NCBI GenBank assembly: GCA_038240295.1
Contig: JBBSDW010000065.1
Location: forward strand, 1 to 17,307
Source: JABDDM01 sp038240295
GTDB lineage: Bacteria > Bacteroidota > Ignavibacteria > Palsa-1295
Length of the DNA: 17,307 nucleotides
Reading direction: 5' to 3'
This document shows positions 13,728 to 17,307 of the stretch, one piece after another. The stretch's first letter is position 1, and each line of letters starts with the position of its first letter. The notes under the pieces are model-generated. The model saw only the letters and a program-made list of their open reading frames with translations, did not search any database and was not told where the DNA came from. Both the position numbers and the translations under genes were made by a program.

Positions 13728-16340
13728 ATGACATTTGTTCGTTCAATTCTTCCCCAATCAGTTTGCATTCTGATCCTATTCCCCATCGGAATAGTTGGTC
13801 AGAGTATCGCGCAACCTAAAATTTCATACCTGATACCCGACATTGGATCGCCACTTATGAACACGTATACCGAGATCGTGGGCCCCGTTGGTGTACAGGG
13901 AAACTTCGGTGGAGATGGCTTTGGGTTGAACAACATTGGCGATAAGATCCGAGTCGAATGTTCGAGGCCCGGGGATTCATCGAAGTTGAAATTCGGACCC
14001 ACGGTCGTCTCTTCAGAAGGCCGGATGATAGCGGTGCAAATTTTTGTCCTTCCGACGCAGAGCCCCAACAGTGATTTTTGGGAAGACCTGGATCCTGCCT
14101 TCCGGATACCTATCCATGTTGTGTTTAACGGACAAGTTTCCAACGTAGACACCTTTTACATCGTTAAACCACAATCTCTCCCTCATCTTACGTCGAAGGG
14201 CTTGCTTGGCTCAGGGGGCAACTACGGCCTTCGGTCACGCCGAGGTGCCATGATAGTTTCCAATCTCATAGCGGACAATGTTTTCGACTCGCTTGGCATC
14301 AGTACTTTAGACTGTGATCCCACCACCTCGGGAAATCAAGGTTTTCTTCCTTTATGCCTTCTCTCGAAAGGGCTAATTGATCTCCAAAAGGTAAAGTACT
14401 TTGATAACGGGGGCCACTTTCGCGACGGCGGAGCGGGAGGTGGCGGTGGCGGTGGATGTTATAATGACGGAATCACAGAAGGAGAAGTTCTTCCCGGCGG
14501 CCGCGGCTTTACCGGTGGCCAAGGGGGGACAATAGTAGGTGGTGACGGATCAGGCAGGGTTGGAACAGACGACACTCATGGCGGATCCAGTCTTAATGGT
14601 GTTGCCGGCGGCAGGGATAAATTGGGAGCCGAACTCCACAACACCACTCATTCTGAAGGAGGTCAAGGCACCGGCGGCGGAACAGGTTTCGCATTCGGAA
14701 CGAGCGGAGAAGGGAGCTTTACTGAAAAGTGCGTCATAGATAATACGGTAGGTGGTTTTGGTGGTGGGTCAGGCGCGGATGAATGTTGCTGTTACGAATA
14801 TCAAACCAAAACATCTTTTGGTGGCGGAGGTGCGGGCTTTGCTACGCCTGGGACATCAACAACATCCGGTGGAGGTTTTGCCTATGGAAACGCTGAGCTT
14901 GTCCCGCTAACAGGTGGATCAGGAGGAGCAGGCGGAAATCCATGGTACGGTCAGGCCGGAACGGGGGGCGGCGGCGGTGGAGCGATCGCCCTATACGCTC
15001 GCGACGGGATCTCAATGTCACAAATAAATCAGAACGGGTCACCAGGAGTAGATCAGATAGTTCAGGATTACGCAATTTTTAGCGGTGCTGGCGGAGGAGG
15101 CTCAGGCGGTGGAGTGGCTCTGGCAACCAAAGCTAAAATTTCGATCACAGCCATATCAGAGGTAGGAGGACGAGGTGGTGTCGCTCGGATTCACAATACC
15201 GCTGTTACTGCTAAGGTCCAAGATGGCGGAAATGGGGGCGCAGGGCGTGTAAGAACAGATGGTGAATCGTCAAATTTGACGAGCGTGAACTCGGATGCTA
15301 CGACCTACTCGGGACCAACTACTGATACCTCGTTGTATGTGCAACGAACGTTCACAATAACAGGGACTGGCAATGGGGCACCAATTCATTTGTATGTCGC
15401 GTCTGAACATCAGCCTTGGGCTTCGGTTGGTGTCGTATCGCAATTCACTGGATCGGGATGGTCAGCATCGATCACATTGAATGACCTTGACACACTCTTT
15501 TTTCTCGTCGCAGCCCAAGAGGTATTGAACCAATCCCACGTTGCCTTTGAGAGCGAACCTAACCTAATCTTTTCGCAAGCAGCTGCAAATTTTTTGATCA
15601 CTCATGGTGCATGTTCTGCAACTGTGTTTATGAAGCCTCAGAGACTTCACCATGCCGAGTTAACTCATTCAATCAGCTATCCGCTCTTGATCCAAATAGG
15701 AGGACAAGTGAATGCGGATTCCCTGCTTGCAATAACCAAAATTGTAAATTTCTCCCTCACCTTCGATCCGACTGCGCTTCAGGTTGCGTCGGTGCTGCCG
15801 CCGGCTGGGTGGTTGGTGCTGGCTCAGAGTGTTGGGACTGGTTTGTTGGACGTTGGATTGGTGCGGGCGAATAACAAGACGAAGACGCTTGATTCGCTTG
15901 GTGTCGTTGTCTTCAACGTGATCGATGTTTCTAAAAAGCACACCACACTTGAACTTCAGGCGCTTGAAGTTATTGATTCGAGTTCGACGATCGGATTTTG
16001 TCCTTATGAATCAGAAGGTTCGTCCTGGGTGATTTTGCTTGATTCGCTCACGGCGGGAGTTGCGGCGAATCAGCTTGGCTTTGCGGTATCTCAAATTTAT
16101 CCGAATCCAACTTCCGGCGATCTGAAATTCGAAGTCACAACTTCAAAAATGGCTCGCGCTTCGGTGATACTCTATGATGTGCTCGGGCGCGAGGCGACGC
16201 TAAGCGCACCGAGTATCAATTTGCATGCAGGGAAAAATGCCGTTTCGCTTTCTGCGAACGAGATCCCGGATGGTGTTTATCTTTTGCGTTTTGACTGCGC
16301 TGGCAGTGTGACGACGCGGGAAGTTCGCATCGCCAGATAG
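13728..16340 (+). CDS. Secreted polyglycine-rich T9SS cargo protein
   Basis: An 870-residue surface or secreted protein. A signal peptide occupies about residues 1-29 (cleavage near IAQ/PK). Residues 30-150 form a conserved-looking beta module (IPDIGSPLMNTYTEIVGP, GNFGGDGFGLNN, VSNVDTFYIVKPQ). Residues 160-510 are glycine-rich with many GGxGG and polyG runs, ending in GGNGGAGRVR (500-509). Cysteines at 244, 335 and 353-355 (ECCC) are unusual there. Residues 540-640 look like a beta domain, 650-760 resemble a cohesin-like fold (FSLTFDPTALQV, PPAGW), and 784-870 are a T9SS type A sorting domain (IYPNPTSGDL, LYDVLGRE, IPDGVYLLRF). T9SS would carry it across the outer membrane after Sec export. 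The ATG at 13728 gives the signal peptide. An adhesive or structural coat role is inference. Confidence 0.85.
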   Translation: MTFVRSILPQSVCILILFPIGIVGQSIAQPKISYLIPDIGSPLMNTYTEIVGPVGVQGNFGGDGFGLNNIGDKIRVECSRPGDSSKLKFGPTVVSSEGRMIAVQIFVLPTQSPNSDFWEDLDPAFRIPIHVVFNGQVSNVDTFYIVKPQSLPHLTSKGLLGSGGNYGLRSRRGAMIVSNLIADNVFDSLGISTLDCDPTTSGNQGFLPLCLLSKGLIDLQKVKYFDNGGHFRDGGAGGGGGGGCYNDGITEGEVLPGGRGFTGGQGGTIVGGDGSGRVGTDDTHGGSSLNGVAGGRDKLGAELHNTTHSEGGQGTGGGTGFAFGTSGEGSFTEKCVIDNTVGGFGGGSGADECCCYEYQTKTSFGGGGAGFATPGTSTTSGGGFAYGNAELVPLTGGSGGAGGNPWYGQAGTGGGGGGAIALYARDGISMSQINQNGSPGVDQIVQDYAIFSGAGGGGSGGGVALATKAKISITAISEVGGRGGVARIHNTAVTAKVQDGGNGGAGRVRTDGESSNLTSVNSDATTYSGPTTDTSLYVQRTFTITGTGNGAPIHLYVASEHQPWASVGVVSQFTGSGWSASITLNDLDTLFFLVAAQEVLNQSHVAFESEPNLIFSQAAANFLITHGACSATVFMKPQRLHHAELTHSISYPLLIQIGGQVNADSLLAITKIVNFSLTFDPTALQVASVLPPAGWLVLAQSVGTGLLDVGLVRANNKTKTLDSLGVVVFNVIDVSKKHTTLELQALEVIDSSSTIGFCPYESEGSSWVILLDSLTAGVAANQLGFAVSQIYPNPTSGDLKFEVTTSKMARASVILYDVLGREATLSAPSINLHAGKNAVSLSANEIPDGVYLLRFDCAGSVTTREVRIAR

Positions 16341-16341
16341 G

Positions 16342-16839
16342 TTACTGAATATCTCCAAGCATGAGCAGGTCGCCGATCGGATAAAAGTGATAAGCGACCA
16401 TGTGCGCTGATTTGCCGCTGCCATACTTTATCTGATAGAGGAGCATCATGCCCGCCGGGTTGTCTTTGTCTTTGAAGGCGGCAAAGTATTCGCGATGAAT
16501 CTCGGGAGAGCCTGCGTAGAGTTTGTTCAACTTTGCCAGTAGCGATTCTACGCGAGTTTTTTCATCCGCGTTCGCAAGATTAGCAGCGCGCGCCCATTTT
16601 CCATCTTTGGCCGGCACTCCATTGAAAGCGATCAAGGCCGCCGCACTGTCGATTTTATTTTGTGTGGCAAAGTCACGCAATTGATCGATCCGGGCAAGCA
16701 ATTCACCATCAAGCGAATCGCGCGTCACCGCCGAAAGCATGTAAAGATCTTCCCGAGGCATATTGCCAATGCCGCCCTGCGCGCGAGCGGTTGTTCCCAA
16801 AGCGAAGGTCAGCAGAAGAATCAGGATCGTTGTTCTCAT
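16342..16839 (-). CDS. Small secreted/periplasmic hypothetical protein
   Basis: From the ATG at 16839 the 165-residue product begins with a clean Sec signal peptide (MRTTILILLLTFALG, cleavage after ARA at residue 20). The mature part is helical and charged in the middle (about 30-120), with a hydrophobic, aromatic C-terminal third (GMMLLYQIKYGSG, AYHFYPIGDLLMLGD). No cysteine is left after cleavage, so it is not a lipoprotein. The frame is open back to an ATG at 16920, but that start would bury the signal peptide behind 27 residues, so it is rejected. It converges with the T9SS gene, with only one base between stop codons. I recognise no family. Confidence 0.72.
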   Translation of the reverse strand: MRTTILILLLTFALGTTARAQGGIGNMPREDLYMLSAVTRDSLDGELLARIDQLRDFATQNKIDSAAALIAFNGVPAKDGKWARAANLANADEKTRVESLLAKLNKLYAGSPEIHREYFAAFKDKDNPAGMMLLYQIKYGSGKSAHMVAYHFYPIGDLLMLGDIQ

Positions 16840-16846
16840 ACTGTTG

Positions 16847-16856
16847 TAAGTCACGA
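16847..16856 (+). repeat. TAAGTCACGA 10-mer, copy 4
   Basis: Exact copy just upstream of the 16839 start. In gene sense it reads TCGTGACTTA and ends seven bases before the ATG, nearly the same position as copy 3 upstream of lipoprotein A. Confidence 0.5.
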
Positions 16857-16981
16857 AACCTCGACAGGAGTTCCGCCCCGCAGCCAATAACTTACGATTG
16901 AAGAAAGGCTGAGCATTCATAGTTTACTTGCGTACGCTCAATTCCATTCTCAGGAATTCAAAGCGATCGAACTTCGCGCTT

Positions 16982-17307
16982 TCAATCTTTAATCCACTTC
17001 GTACGCAATCTGAGATTCGCTCGCACCGCTTCGATGAAGTAGCTGCCACGAGGGAGGTTTGCGATGTTTATGCGGAGGATGGAACTGGATGACGGCCCGA
17101 ATTCTGCGAGGATCTTTCCGGTGATGTCGATCAGCTTCAATTGGCGGAGTGGTTCTCGGAAGGTTACTTCGATGCTTGCAGATGCAGGATTTGGAGTGAC
17201 GATGAGTTGATCTTCTGCGACAGTCGTGTTGGTAACAAAAGTGTTTGCGGCGCTATCGGATTCGAAGGCGCCCAGGTCGGGTGCCTGGCCGGTAAAGTCG
17301 TCGTTGA
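16982..17307 (-). CDS. C-terminus of a T9SS-sorted protein, probably beta-helix type (5' end outside window)
   Basis: The last 107 codons of a gene entering from the right edge. The visible part begins NDDFTGQAPDLGAFES, a phrase typical of the end of right-handed parallel beta-helix (pectate-lyase-like, choice-of-anchor) proteins, where D-F-x-G-x-x-P-D-x-GAFE closes the helix. It continues as a T9SS type A sorting domain: TPNPASASIEVTF, then LKLIDITGKILAEF, then LPRGSYFIEAV, ending in a basic RTKWIKD. The stop is the TGA at 16984-16982. It should be a large exported surface protein. Catalytic residues, if any, lie outside the window, so no enzyme activity can be assigned. Confidence 0.85.
   Translation of the reverse strand, partial: NDDFTGQAPDLGAFESDSAANTFVTNTTVAEDQLIVTPNPASASIEVTFREPLRQLKLIDITGKILAEFGPSSSSILRINIANLPRGSYFIEAVRANLRLRTKWIKD

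Noticed and set aside
14410..15260. GGTGGCGGT-type tracts as a DNA tandem repeat or CRISPR-like array
   Set aside because: The periodicity is that of glycine codons inside one long ORF, with irregular units and no spacers.
16840..16920. Longer start for the 16342-16839 protein
   Set aside because: It would place 27 residues ahead of a clean signal peptide.
1..17307. Search for tRNA, rRNA, CRISPR, intact insertion sequence or prophage genes
   Set aside because: No cloverleaf, rRNA-like segment, regular repeat-spacer pattern, transposase or phage structural motif was seen by eye. A software scan could still find something small.

Overview
The window looks like a chromosomal stretch from a member of the Bacteroidota/FCB group, possibly a Kapabacteria- or Ignavibacteria-like lineage. 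Two proteins at the right end finish in type IX secretion (T9SS) type A C-terminal sorting domains, with PNP near the start of the domain and a G-x-Y motif near its end. T9SS is confined to that group. SecD and SecF are separate genes, several genes start with GTG or TTG, and clear Shine-Dalgarno sites are rare. The exact lineage is inference. No rRNA, tRNA, CRISPR array, intact insertion sequence or phage gene was seen.

Layout. 1-619 (minus): moaD and the 5' part of moaE, the two subunits of molybdopterin synthase, overlapping. 620-978: non-coding. 979-4421 (plus): secD, secF and a small STAS-domain protein, closed by a clear intrinsic terminator at 4445-4472. 4612-6906 (plus): a redox-flavoured accessory segment that appears partly decayed. 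It holds a 46-codon ORF resembling a shortened DUF2249 protein, a hemerythrin-like HHE protein, a 3' remnant of a sulfite-oxidase-like molybdopterin oxidoreductase, an orphan SdhB-type iron-sulfur protein and a small cupin. 6907-7206: unexplained.

7207-13645 (minus): a long co-directional run. Read in the direction of transcription it is an FkbM methyltransferase, a GT-B glycosyltransferase, a Wzx-like flippase, a ZIP metal transporter, lipoprotein A, a 70-residue hypothetical protein, lipoprotein B (a distant paralogue of A) and a PlsC acyltransferase. The first five genes are overlapping or within about 10 bases of each other and suggest one operon for surface-glycan and envelope functions. 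13728-16340 (plus) diverges from it: an 870-residue T9SS cargo protein with a conserved N-terminal module, a long polyglycine-rich middle, a cohesin-like domain and a sorting domain. 16342-16839 (minus) encodes a small secreted protein, and 16982-17307 (minus) is the C-terminus of another T9SS cargo that runs off the window.

The genes fit an envelope/export theme (Sec motor, lipoproteins, glycan building, T9SS cargo) interrupted by the redox segment. The most interesting observations are the cryptic molybdoenzyme remnant hidden between hemerythrin and sdhB, the orphan and slightly atypical SdhB, the polyglycine T9SS protein, the lipoprotein pair, and an exact 10-mer (TAAGTCACGA) that occurs four times, always at a gene boundary or in non-coding sequence.
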